NCBI RefSeq assembly: GCF_910592395.1
Contig: NC_088324.1
Span: forward strand, 9,574,953-9,638,952
Reading direction: 5' to 3'
Source: Lineus longissimus
Lineage: Eukaryota > Nemertea > Pilidiophora > Heteronemertea > Lineidae
DNA: 64,000 nt
Of this stretch, positions 33,670 to 44,400 are shown in pieces. Numbering within the stretch: the stretch's first letter is position 1; each line of letters begins with the position of its first letter. The position numbers were made by a program, and so were the translations under genes. The notes under the pieces are model-generated. The model searched no databases. It saw nothing but the letters and a program-made list of their open reading frames with translations, and was not told the DNA's origin.

Positions 33670-36084
33670 CAAATGCACAAAGTAACCCTAGTAAAGAAGT
33701 TATGTATTTATCTCAGCCATACTTACTAAATTTCAGACTCGTTCGAACACAATTATTGGACAGTGATTTCCCTGCTATGATGAAACTCGTCCAGGTAGGA
33801 TTCTCAGTCTTATTCATACTCAATGTAGATTTTCTGGGGCTTTTGTTGTGCTCCGCGGATGCTAGATGGCAGCAGCAATAAACCATTGCACACTCCTTTA
33901 TTACTCATGTGAATAGACCGTGAAGTGTGGTGTCTTACAAATAGTCAAATTGTTGATGATTTATTCTTTATGAGATCATCGCTTGACTGCCGCTTTGCCT
34001 AAGCAGTTTTGTTGCAAAGTGTGCTGGAAGAAAAGATGTGTGATGGGGCAGACTCCTTTTCATTTGCACTCCGTGGGCTCCTTTGAGGAAATTGTCAAAT
34101 AGCTGACGTATTTGTGGTTGTGATGTCATCAGCTGTCCGCAAGTGATTATCAGAATCAAAGAAAAGTGTGCCTTGAATAATTGTACTAAACCTCGGCACA
34201 CTTCTTTTATACTTGTTAAAGTTCTAGACACCTTTTATATCTTTATTCTGACTTGCATGAAAGAAGTCAGTTGCTGCTATAATTGACGTAATGATGTCAT
34301 CGTCAGATCGGAAGTGTGCCAGAAACAATTATCATAAACTGCGGCACACTCTGTAGACGCTGGTGTCCACGGTTGCGCGCCTTATGATGACATCACAATG
34401 TCGTTATCATGATTACCGGCGATTACAGAACAGGTTATTTACCCCTCTGTTTGTATTCTTGTCAGCTTTATTTTATTGTTTTCATACAATGTGGAATAAA
34501 TAGGTCCAATAAGGACCAATTATTTTACTATTTTCCCAGTGGGACTTTTCAATGCTAGCATATGGAGGGAAACAAAGAGAGATCTCTGTTTAGATTTAAG
34601 GCTGTTTTCTAGCAAGCAAAGCATCTTCTTGGAGTTTGGGTTGGGTGGGAATAGGACTGTCATCTATATTGCTCACAATGTGCATGGTTGTTGTTGTAAT
34701 GTAATGTGTAGGAGGAAACCTACATTGTCAGAGAAACACTCTCTCTATACACTGCACCTTTAGGGTCCCAATCAACTCGAAGCTTTTATATCAGAGTTGT
34801 CCACCTCCCAGGCCTGTTGCCAGCCAAGGCTAAGGAGGCCAGTCCCTCTAAAAAATCCTCTTCAAGAAGAATGGGGGTTGGGGGTTAGTTTTCACTTGAC
34901 TTCATCAACCTTCCCCAGGTAACTAGCTCAGCCTGTGTTGAATGATAAGTGAAATCATTTCATGATATCGTAACTGGTGTTGTGAATGTTTTGTTAGAGG
35001 GGTAATACTGACTGACATGACTTTAATGCATGACTAACAGATGTGTGTATATTGTGTATTTGCAACCTGTTCAATTCTGGACCAGACATTGACCAGAAAC
35101 TTTGCATCAGGTCCGTGACAAAAGCTGCTCTCCTGGGAAGAAGTATGCATATTAAACGCCACCATTATAGTATCTCCCCAGGGGAGGGGAACCTGCTGGG
35201 AGACACTTTAGAGTACCTCTGGCAGGAAATGGCATATTAAGTAGAGAATAACCAAATGATGTCTGCGATGCAACTGGCACAGTCAGGCATTTTAAAACCT
35301 TTTGTTAAAACTAACAAAAGAACTGTACTTAGGGAATGGAACTGGAGAGGAAAGAGGGATGTACACACCACATTCACACCAAAATATTTGGGAGGTTGAC
35401 TTGAATTTTTTCAACCATGGGAGTCAATGGGAGATATGAATAAAGACTAGCAAATGCTTTTATCTTAAACTCCATGTACATTTACACTGGGCCTTTCTGT
35501 ACAAAACTGAAGTAAAAGCAATTGCTAGACTTTATTCATATCACCCAATGATTCATATGGCTAAGGGACAGACGACTGATTGCACGTGCCCCAAAGGGAA
35601 CTCCAATGGGACCTTAGTCCTCTATGTCAGCAGGGTGTCCGATGCATCTTCCATGGGGTGCCCAATGTGTAACTCTGTGGGGTGTCTATTTACAGCGATG
35701 TGAACGATTCAAGTCCAGCTCGTTGGCCATCTATGAATAATTGCGTGGTCAGTTACAGAGTTGTAAAGATTAATTTGTCAGTATGGTCTGTGTAGAACTC
35801 ACATATGGTCAAAAAAAAGGGTAGGAGAAAGGGACCTTGAAATGGAGTACGGTGAACAAAATACTGTACCTCCAGATGGTTCCAATCTAGGGGGAAATTT
35901 TATGTCTAATAAAAATAATAATTGAATGATTTCATGTTGATGTCTATTTGAGAAATTGAATTTTTACACCATATACTTGAATTGTCGTATTTCTCAAATC
36001 CGAACTTCTTTCTACTTGTAGACTTACCCCGTAAGTGATATCCAGAAAGTCATATCCAAAGCTGCCGAGATTGCTGGGAGGTAG
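28701..36084 (+). CDS. tbc1d13: TBC1 domain family member 13, Rab GTPase-activating protein
   Basis: Thirteen coding exons: 28701-28720, 28808-28881, 29533-29635, 29899-29986, 30340-30422, 30966-31125, 31415-31549, 32021-32087, 32393-32491, 32649-32792, 33350-33431, 33737-33794, 36022-36084. All phases agree; the product is 391 aa (human 400). The TBC domain fills most of the protein and both catalytic fingers are present: IxxDxxR at 118-124 (Arg 124) and Y-V-Q at 219-221 (Gln 221) followed by G-M-N-E-I-V-G-P. Other family blocks are P-L-N-P-N-P-D-S, A-H-W-E-V, L-F-I-Y-A-K-L-N-P-G and F-R-W-L-T-L-L-L-S-Q-E-F. The first exon codes only six full codons, and the last exon is 2.2 kb away. Mammalian TBC1D13 is a GAP for Rab35 and affects GLUT4 and endosomal recycling. 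Three introns carry unrelated tandem arrays. Confidence 0.95.
29340..29515. repeat. AT-rich repeat with duplicated core, tbc1d13 intron 2
   Basis: The phrase ccaacatcaccaaaaactgc occurs twice (about 29357 and 29482), separated by runs of T and A. A diverged relative occurs at 60586-60690 (gctcaaaatgaagaaacatc, then ccccaaaaacatttt). Confidence 0.6.
30595..30905. repeat. Minisatellite, tbc1d13 intron 5 (about 60-bp unit, 5 copies)
   Basis: The unit reads gtgtctcaccatcacctgag, atccttatatgaaaaaaaac, then tctgaaaatgatgtctgtta. Five copies; the first is the most diverged, and the others differ mainly in A-run length and one C/T change (catcacc or cattacc). Confidence 0.92.
31160..31413. repeat. 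Minisatellite, tbc1d13 intron 6, ending at the exon 7 acceptor
   Basis: About five units containing gaaacattgagattgattga, gacccacagggtaac and tgcatcaaatt or tgcattgaatt. The last, diverged unit (ggataactcctgcatttgaa) runs directly into the splice acceptor cacttcag of exon 7. Confidence 0.9.
31614..31697 (+). repeat. Dispersed repeat copy, matching 12211-12295
   Basis: aaagttggcgaatttg then gcgtttgctgccaa at the same spacing as the copy downstream of the GT31 gene; diverged, non-coding. Confidence 0.65.
32555..32630 (+). mobile_element. tRNA-like SINE fragment, tbc1d13 intron 9
   Basis: The segment gagaatcggggaattagc followed by aaagttcgattcctggtcag resembles a tRNA-derived SINE head with a good box B (gttcgattcc). 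It lies just before exon 10. Confidence 0.5.
32920..33325. repeat. 85-bp minisatellite, tbc1d13 intron 10 (5 copies, 170-bp dimer)
   Basis: The word gggtggtgtcctttggcca starts at 32941, 33026, 33111, 33196 and 33281, a strict 85-bp period with almost no divergence. Copies 1, 3 and 5 continue with gtatt, copies 2 and 4 with atttt, so the true period is a 170-bp dimer. A diverged single copy is in zer1. Confidence 0.95.
33636..33669. repeat. (GAT)n microsatellite, tbc1d13 intron 11
   Basis: About eleven perfect GAT triplets. The frame open across it would be an Asp run, but it is intronic. Confidence 0.9.
34104..34352. repeat. Duplicated hairpin module, tbc1d13 intron 12
   Basis: Two related copies (about 34104-34204 and 34285-34352) each contain gacgta, tgatgtcatc and a hairpin whose stem is gtgtgcc paired with ggcacac around a loop of about 22 bases. 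In the first copy the stem is aagtgtgcc/ggcacactt at 34164-34172 and 34195-34203. Confidence 0.6.
35428..35547. mobile_element. MITE-like inverted-repeat element, tbc1d13 intron 12
   Basis: The left end gatatgaataaagactagca then aatgctttta is the reverse complement, with about three mismatches, of the right end agtaaaagcaattgctagac then tttattcatatcaccca. The arms are about 35 bp and the element about 120 bp. No coding capacity. Confidence 0.75.
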
Positions 36085-36268
36085 CAATAACTGTCTCCAA
36101 AGTTTTATACCAGGTTAAAAGTAAGTAAACTGCACTATGTATGAGCATGTTAGTTGAAGTAGATGATGGTTTTAGGCCATCCATTTTAAAAGATATCTTG
36201 TCAAAACTTGATAGTATAGGATAGTTGATTTGTCAATCTACTTTCTGTATCTCTTGTCAACTCAATGA

Positions 36269-36274
36269 AATAAA
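36269..36274 (+). terminator. Polyadenylation signal for tbc1d13
   Basis: AATAAA 185 bases after the tbc1d13 stop codon, followed by a T/GT-rich stretch (ttctttgtccctttgccttt). Well placed for a short 3'UTR. Confidence 0.7.
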
Positions 36275-38431
36275 ATTCTTTGTCCCTTTGCCTTTGTCTT
36301 CTTGATGTTTCTGACCACCCTGTGTATGGTTACCAGGTAAGGTCAATGGCCTCTGGATGTTGGCCTGTGCGTGGAAAAGTCCACTTCAGGCTACTGTCCA
36401 TCAATTTCGGGTCCTTTTAGTTGACCAGAGATAAAATGGACAATGGCGTACTGTCCCATCCGATAGACCTAAAGTGACACTTTTGGCTGTAACACTTCTC
36501 CTTTCTCACCTAATTATGTTATTTTCCCCTTGCAGGTGTATGTGTTATGGTCGCCCACCAAGGAATAAATCGGGTTTGGAGGCTGCTGCTGAACTCCATG
36601 TTTAAAACTTTACGAATGCTTCTAAAAATAAACGATTCTAGATGTTCATCAAATTGTTTTAATGTCCGCAGCTTGCTGTCTCTGCTCAGGCATTCAGTAC
36701 TCAGTGCCAGATATACACTATAGATGGGTTCAAGTTTGGGTGGAGTGAAGTTGTGACTGTCTCTTTCAGCCGAAGCCATGATCAGATAAAACTCAATGTT
36801 AAACTGTGATACGGACCAATTTTCAGATAGTGAATTTCTCATTTCATGCAGAGATTTTGCCTCCCCTGGGAATAGCTGCATAATCGGGTTTTAAACCGGT
36901 ATTTATTTGAGAATACCTGCTGAGAGTCGAGTGTATAATACCCCATGGGAGGCTGCACCAGGGACACAATGAAACTGATCTAATTGGCAGGTCATGTGAC
37001 AATGACTTGTGGCTGTTCCAGGAGGTGAACACACCCATTATGGTCTGGCTTTCTTCTTCACCATTATAGACAGACAATCGGCCATTTCTACTAACAGGGT
37101 TAGTGTCTGAATTGAATATTACAGGACATTTTAACATTTAAATGTATAATGTCCTAATTTGTTCCGAAGGCAAGAAATTTTAGTTAAAGTAGTGGTTTAA
37201 AATAGTTTGTATTCATCTTTAAAATTACGAATTTAGGAACGAAATGATTTTCAAAAGTTTTCCCCGATGTCTAAAAAGACTTGAAAATCAATCTGATGTT
37301 TGCCACAACTAAATAAGCAGAGGGAAAAATTGTATTAAATTGTTTTCCAACATGTTATCAATGTGATTCTATCCAACACACAAAACATGATTTAATCCCG
37401 AGATTTGATTTGGAAACTTTGGTCTCTTTTCGTAGTTTATGACATTTGTAAATTGCCCTTGCCAATTACAGGTCGAAACCTCGTTTTTCATTTAAATCTT
37501 GTCAGGAATGAAAAATAGTGCTCTGATTGGACCCTAGAAAATAACATAATTTTGTTGCAGAGGATGTGAACATTGGTGAATGTCACAGCCATATCTTGGG
37601 TGTGAGTGTTGGGGGGGGGGGGGACAAAAAAACGTCTATCATGAAGATTTTGGCCGAAGAATGGGTGTTGGGCTGTGCTCTAGCAGACGCATGCATAAGA
37701 GGGGGAATTAAGTACCGAAAAATCTGAAAATTGTGCAGACGCACTAAATGAACTGCTCTTTATTGGAGTAAAATTGTGAGAATGGAAATCTGTTTGTCAA
37801 TAGTTCTGACAAAGGTGCTTCAAGTTGTTTTATGATGTTCATTCATATAATAGAAGAGTCCACATATTGTTAATAGGGGTCATCCTAAACAGCGTCAAGT
37901 AGGGCTAAAGTTGTAGAGATTAAAAAAAGTTTTATTTTGGTGACTTTAAACCTTACTGGATGTTGTGGATGATCAGGATGACGGGTAAATAGTATAGAGA
38001 TGGTTCTGATCATGATTTAATTCTCCCAAATGTTACTTCGTGACCCCAGAACAAAATGTTGCATACAGAGGTATAAGTTGGCAAAAAAAGTGTAGCAACA
38101 ATTTAGTCAATTCTGTGCATATTTTGTACATAAATAAACACATGTACATGTATTGTATCATATGAATAAAACCATTATTTGTAAGAAAAACATAGTTCTT
38201 CATTCATTCTATTCTTATCAAATGTTCACATTAGAAAACCCCCCGAAAACCCTTCTTACATTCTACATGTATGTCTATCGCTGTTCCAACTTTTCCCACA
38301 TCAGGAAAGTGTTAAGTGAGCAAAGGAAAGGCATTCACTCTAATTGTACAATCAAGGTCAGGGTGCCAAAGTATCTGACGAAATAGAATATTTTCAGAGC
38401 AGGAGAACTATTAAGTTCTAGAACAACAGAA
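36275..38431. other. Intergenic, no supported gene
   Basis: No recognisable exon on either strand. A run of 13 G lies at 37611-37623. Short tacatgta words occur near 38140. The two minus-strand open stretches (36881-36519 and 37137-36844) have no family resemblance. Confidence 0.5.
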
Positions 38432-38738
38432 TGTCCACACGGGAGAAAACCCATCTCTTAATAAATGAACAGTTCACACAGGGGAAGAACCAATCCGCTC
38501 TAAAACACTATTTACACTGGAGAAGAACCAGTCGGTTCTTGTTCTAATGTAATGAACTATTCACACCAGAGAAAAATCATTATGGTTTGATTTGGTGAAT
38601 CATTCAGTCGGGAGAAAAACCATTCAGTTCTAAAATAATAAGTTCTCCGTACAAAAGAAAAACAATGCAGTTCTAACGTATGACCTATTCACACAGGAGA
38701 GAAACCTTTCAGTTCTGTAATGAATTATTCACACAGTT
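38432..38738 (+). repeat. Decayed about 42-bp minisatellite resembling C2H2 zinc-finger linkers
   Basis: Eight motifs like ttcacacaggagagaaacct start at about 38433, 38473, 38511, 38560, 38603, 38645, 38688 and 38728 (38-49 bp apart). Read as codons the motif gives H-T-G-E-K-P-F, the classic linker of tandem C2H2 fingers. The cysteine and histidine core of a finger is absent and frame is not kept, so it is either a decayed zinc-finger array or a repeat of convergent sequence. Confidence 0.6.
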
Positions 38739-41465
38739 CATGCCGAATCACCTTCAGACTTCATGGGCGTTTCGTTCATTTTTTGATCGTCAACTTTACG
38801 AGGTGTCTCCTTTGATTAAAACGTGATGTGATGTCTCCTTTAAGTATTCGGTGAGCATAATGACCGCTTCCGATTCCTCATATAACGGAACTCGAGCTTT
38901 TATTTGGTCGGTTACACATTGTATATACAGTATGCAAGTTAATGCACTGAAAAATCTATCTTTACGGGCAGGAAAATAGAAATGCAGTTATACACAATTC
39001 CGTAGTGCAGTTATCATCGGGATGCATGCAACGTAGCTGAAACTTGGAGTGGAGTCAACTTGACCCTTTTGGTTTTTGCCACGCTCGAGCTGCTCCGTGA
39101 ACCCGATTTCCGCTGGACTGCCATGCGGTTAGTTTTCTGGCGGAAAGTTGTCGACAAAATATACATCATCAGCAGATTTGCGGGACTATATTATCCCTTT
39201 TTCTGTTGGATAAATGGTCCCTTGACCTGGATGTACCCATTCACCCTCGAGTGCCCCGGGAACCCGCTACACAAAAGGATCCGCAAATCCACCCTCCCCT
39301 TTGACAACAATCGGTTTAGGGCCCTACTGGCAAAGAAAACTGTAATTATATTCAACAAAATGTTGAACTGGTCCTTAAGTCCCTTAAATCGCATTTTATT
39401 TTTCTATTCGTACCCAATAGTACCTGACTTATCCCGTGTCTGGTAAACAGTAACCCGCGGATCCTTGCCCCTTTCACTATTTTTTTCAGAATGATTGTAA
39501 ACCTTGCCCTATTAGACGAATGTTTTTCCTAGAGATTTTCCGATTTGGATTGGGAGTTAAGGACCAGAAAATGAGTTTGACAACTACTTGAGGATAAGGA
39601 AAATGAGACCTTGGCGGTTTTGTTAGGTTTTGCCCTGAATTGCTCGAGTCCCAGGCACCTGACCCGCTCAAATGATTAGCCTTCATCGAAACGAATTACA
39701 TGTAACCAGCAATATTTCATCAACATTATCCCAAAATGATTAGGCCACGGTTTCGGGTGCCCATGGCCGTCTAGCGCCAGGCGAACGGGTTTTTAGCGGG
39801 TCACAGTTTCATTTTCCCGAAACTGTTTATGGAATGCCTTTACATGTTCATGTATGTTTGCCGAAAAACCCTTCAAAGTTTTTCAGGCGCTCAACACTTT
39901 TTTCGAGGCTGTAGCCGATTCAGTTTTTGTCGTTCGTCAGGCAAGGACAAAATTGCAGAGTACACTGGTATAGTTTGATAAAGTTGTGATGACAAAATGT
40001 TTAACTTTGCCTGGTGTTTCTAATCCATTCCACAAGAACTTGGGGCGGGAAAAAGCGATTTTCGTTTCTAGGTTCCCTTGGATATTTTGCTTTAGAACTG
40101 TTCGTTTTACAAAGGTATACCGTATTTGTAACCTTTCAAATCCACCAGTAAAGTAGTGGCGGCAGCGGGAGTGAATAGTGAGGCGTGGCGTCGTTAAATG
40201 TGAATAAGAAGTTGAATTATAAATCTGACTGGTAACAAAAATCGGTAAGGAGGCACTTGTCACATCATATTTGGGAAAAAAATTTAAAAAAAAAATTAAA
40301 CCAGGCAGGGTTACTGTAAGACTTATTATATTATACAGTAATGAACGAAAGCATAAAGGAACAATTCTAAATGTCGATGTTATTCATTACATTACCGATG
40401 ATTATACATATACTTTTCTCGAAATATGTTAACGTATTTTATGGCTATGATAATGATTACGATGTCTTCACTTTCTTTTAGCCAGTATACATTGTAGATC
40501 AAGAAATGTTACACGGAGCGAGAAGATTGTATTTTCTTTTAAGTTTCTCGCGTTAAAATGCTTTATAATAAGCTACTTGGATGCTGTATTCTTTTAAGTT
40601 TTTCGTTCAGGCGGCGCGCGTTTAAATGCTTTATGATAAGCTACTTGCCGCCTTTTGCCATTGACAAGATATGAAACATCATCATCAGATTGCCCTTACA
40701 ATCAAACAACCAATTTGCAGAAATATCGCACGCGGCCTCGCGTCCCCCGGGGCCCTGATGACATTGTTTGACAAACAAGATAAACCTTGAAAAATACCCC
40801 AGCGTCCACAACAATGTCAACCTCAAAAATCACCCAACCATCGCCAATCAACCATGGATTTCTAATCCTCGATTTGTCAATTGGCCAATCATACGTCTCG
40901 TTAGGTTCGCCCCGCGGGGCTTGTATATCACGTGTCGCCAACTTCCAGTAGTCGGTGATTGTAACCTCGCATCTGATTGGCTAATTTATTCATTGGAAGA
41001 TAATGGCACATGACATAATCAAATGGCTATCTCTGACTCTCGAACGCGCGTTTTAAACAATTTTCATGTCATCGTCAGACGCACGTGCACGTGGAGTGAA
41101 ACTTGTTCTCGCAGACGACATTTGTTTTCATAAGGACATTACCACGGTTTGAGGAGTTTTCCTTTTTTGTGGCAAAAAGACAAATTTTGTGTTGACAAAG
41201 AACATTTTGCTTTCCATTTTCCCATTTTAAACTTGTAAAAACATAAACATAACAAAAGTTGCGCTACTTTGGCTTAGACTTTGGCCCATCTTGGATGCTG
41301 TGAATTCTTTCCGCGACTTTCTTGCGATTTTGTATCAAGAAACTTCAAAATCGCGGCAAAGTGATGTAGAACAAAAACCGGACTATTGCTGCTTATTTCC
41401 AAAGGACTAAGTCGCTGCCGCAAAAAGTTAATGATCTAAACTGCCAAAATTCGGCGGAAAGTCAG
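38739..41465. promoter_or_regulatory. Upstream region of the LIM-homeobox gene
   Basis: No supported coding exon. CpG content rises towards the gene (gcgcgcg at about 40613, cgcggcctcgcg near 40732, cgcacgtgcacgtgg near 41082), as expected of a CpG-containing promoter. Positions 40535-40579 and 40590-40647 are a diverged tandem duplication (cttttaagttt followed by atgctttataataagctactt; second copy with a gcggcgcgcg insertion). The probable 5'UTR lies between about 41050 and 41465 and contains short upstream ATGs. Confidence 0.4.
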
Positions 41466-44400
41466 ATGTCCGATTCTGTGATGTCTACCACCTCTGACGA
41501 TATGGAGATGGACTTGGATGATGACACATACGGGGGCAACATGTCCGACGACTCTCTTCATTCTTTTATTATCAAGGTAAAGTTATTATTAGATATATAA
41601 TTATTCCAACTTGGCGTGTTATTTGTTATATGTCATTTTGTCATTGGTTTTGAAACGATCTTTCATTTAGCAGAGTTCGTTTGGCGAATGCGGAAAGCGA
41701 AAAGGACCACTATCATAATGCACATCATAGTCTTTCATTTTCAAGTTAATCCATAACTCTTAATTTCTTATCGTGGCAAATGATGTTCGATACAAGTAAA
41801 TCACGAGAATAGTTCGTTTTCATTCCCATAACGGGCTGATAGTGTTTTTCATCAGATATCAGCTTGCCTTGTCCTCTTTTATAGTATCAAATAGATAGAT
41901 AATAAAAATACCTTTTTCTTCAATTTTACCGGCGCAATTGACTTACAATTGACTTAAAAACCTATGAACAAATGCGCGTTTAAACCCAAAACAAATGTCG
42001 CGTCAGTGCAGCCCATATTTGTGACAGATGCATTTTATCATAGTTGTTTAATATCACAATTAAATCCCTGTTACACACTGGGATATTCGCTTTAAGGTCG
42101 TTCGCATTAAATTCCGATGTGTACAAGAAAAGTAAAGCAGTCTGGAAAATCTTGATCTCAATTAAACAAGAACACTCAACCGCACGAATATGCATAAACT
42201 TTCATATGTCAATGTGTTTAGTTAGGTTGAAACATGTATTACAGTTAAGCTACAACGATGTTGAATAATGGCCAGTAAAGCTTAAGGAGGGTCCCATAGG
42301 TGATGTCTCCGATCTTAAGTTAATCCAGCATCCTATATTAAGGTCAGATTCCTTCCTGGCCGATGGTGATACGATCTTTAGACTCTCGATGCTGAAGCGA
42401 TTTGACAGAGAGAAAGCTTAGTTCATGAATACATGTATGCCGAGATGAAACTGTGTTTTTCTTCAAACATAGCATTGGCAACTCCCTTTTAAAATATAAC
42501 TCAAAACAGTTGATTAGTCTTTTCTCCGTACTACACGCATAATTTTCATCTCCGTCTTGAGAAGGGCTAAGACTGGCTCGTGTGATCAACGGAGCCGTTA
42601 CAGAAAGGGTCCATCAGGATACATGTGCCAGTTTGTTACCAGCCGAAACCGTTGTAGTTATACCCAACTTACGGAGCAATGGACGTGAGCGACACACATC
42701 CCTCCCTTTTTGGACCAGGGTAAAAAATCACTACCAACGTGTCTCCGAAACATATAAAACATATACGTTGTATAACGGACAAGAGGATTTACTAACAAAA
42801 TTCAATGCGGGGATTGGACCCCTTGTTTTTCTGTGGACCATAGCAGCAAAGGAGTCGATCTTTCTATGACTGGACAATGTACCCTACGACCCCCAAGAGG
42901 GTGAACCCTAAGTAGGATTTCAATTCTGCGGGGATTTTAAAAGTTGACTAGTGAAGCATGACTTAAGGGATGATGTGTTTTCCCAGAAGGAAAGTAAGTT
43001 TTTTCGCCATATTTCCGTCTTTATTCAAGATTTGGACAGAAATCCTAAGATGACGACATTTGCGGCTCATTTACGCAAATGAGCGCCTTTTTTCGAATAT
43101 TGCTGTTAGCTCGTGTGACAATAGACCACATCATAAGAAGCAAAACCTTTTTTTGTTCAAAATTCTCAAATGATGACAACAATTTCTTGCTCATCTATCT
43201 AAGCTTGCTACAATCAGAATGTTTCAACAAACTTTATTTTCAACAAACGTAATTAAACTTTATCTGGTGTCTGTGCTATATAATCTAACTCTTAAATACA
43301 ACTCTCCAAAAAGCAAACTTAATGATCACTCGGCTTGGGGGTCACAACAAGTTTTACAAATGAGAATAGGAAACTGCTATCCAAACACTTGTAAACAACG
43401 AAATTAAGAACCCTGACAGTCTGCGTTTGTTTTGACATGTTTTATCAAAACTATCTAATTAACTGGAGTGAAAATAAAAACAAATAACTAGCTTTTTCTT
43501 TTTGTTAATTATCGTTTTAATATTATTATTAGAACATGGTACACGTAATTCTTTTATATTGGTTTGTTGACGTAATTAATACTGTGAAAACACGGAGTCT
43601 ATAGAATCTTCGTAGTCTATCACTCACTTCACTCAATCTATCACCCGGTGTCTTTTCTGCAAAAAGGGGATACCTTTTTGTGTTTATGGCCGCAGGGTAT
43701 CTAAACCTTGCCAATAAAGACAGTCATCGGAGGACGCATAACATAATTAAGCATATTTCAATACGACTTTTACATATGATGTGATGTGAAAAGACTAAAA
43801 TTCATGTATTACTGTCGTGTAGTATATCAAGAATATTCTGGCTTATATTAAAACGGACCTACATGTAGTACTATTATGTATATCAACACGGATTCGATAT
43901 CATATATATCGTGGATTTGTACCATCAATATTAATTGTTATTACACGTATTTTCCCGTAAAAATATACACTTGCGTCACAATCCCTACACAACGGAAGAA
44001 TTTAAAGATATGCACGACAATAATATTTAGGACATAATTATCTAAAAAGAAACGCAATGAATGTAGCATCTAAAATTCCCCATATATAAGTTGCACATAG
44101 CGCACATAAGTTGCAATATTGGTGACATAAGCAACGTCTATCACTCGGGTGCGATAGACTGTCATCAACAATGAAAGTGATCGCAGTCATTTGATGTCGA
44201 CAACAAACACTCTAAGATGTGTGTTTTACAGTTAGACCGACATGATATGCGGAGATCATGAAAAATGTATTCAAAACTTCCCCTGTTTGATGGACCACGG
44301 GGAAATGGGTGGTGTACTCGACAGTTTGGTATAGGTCGCGTGCCGCTGTAATTTTTGGAAAGGTAATCAACTTTATCCATGTCACATTAGTTCCCCAGCA

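Noticed and set aside
36519-36881. Minus-strand 120-codon frame downstream of tbc1d13
   Set aside because: No recognisable motif, no splice context, and base composition like the surrounding non-coding DNA.
39060-39446. Plus-strand 128-codon frame upstream of the LIM-homeobox gene
   Set aside because: Hydrophobic-aromatic mixture with no domain or signal-peptide logic; the start is not a well-placed ATG and no transcript cues were seen.
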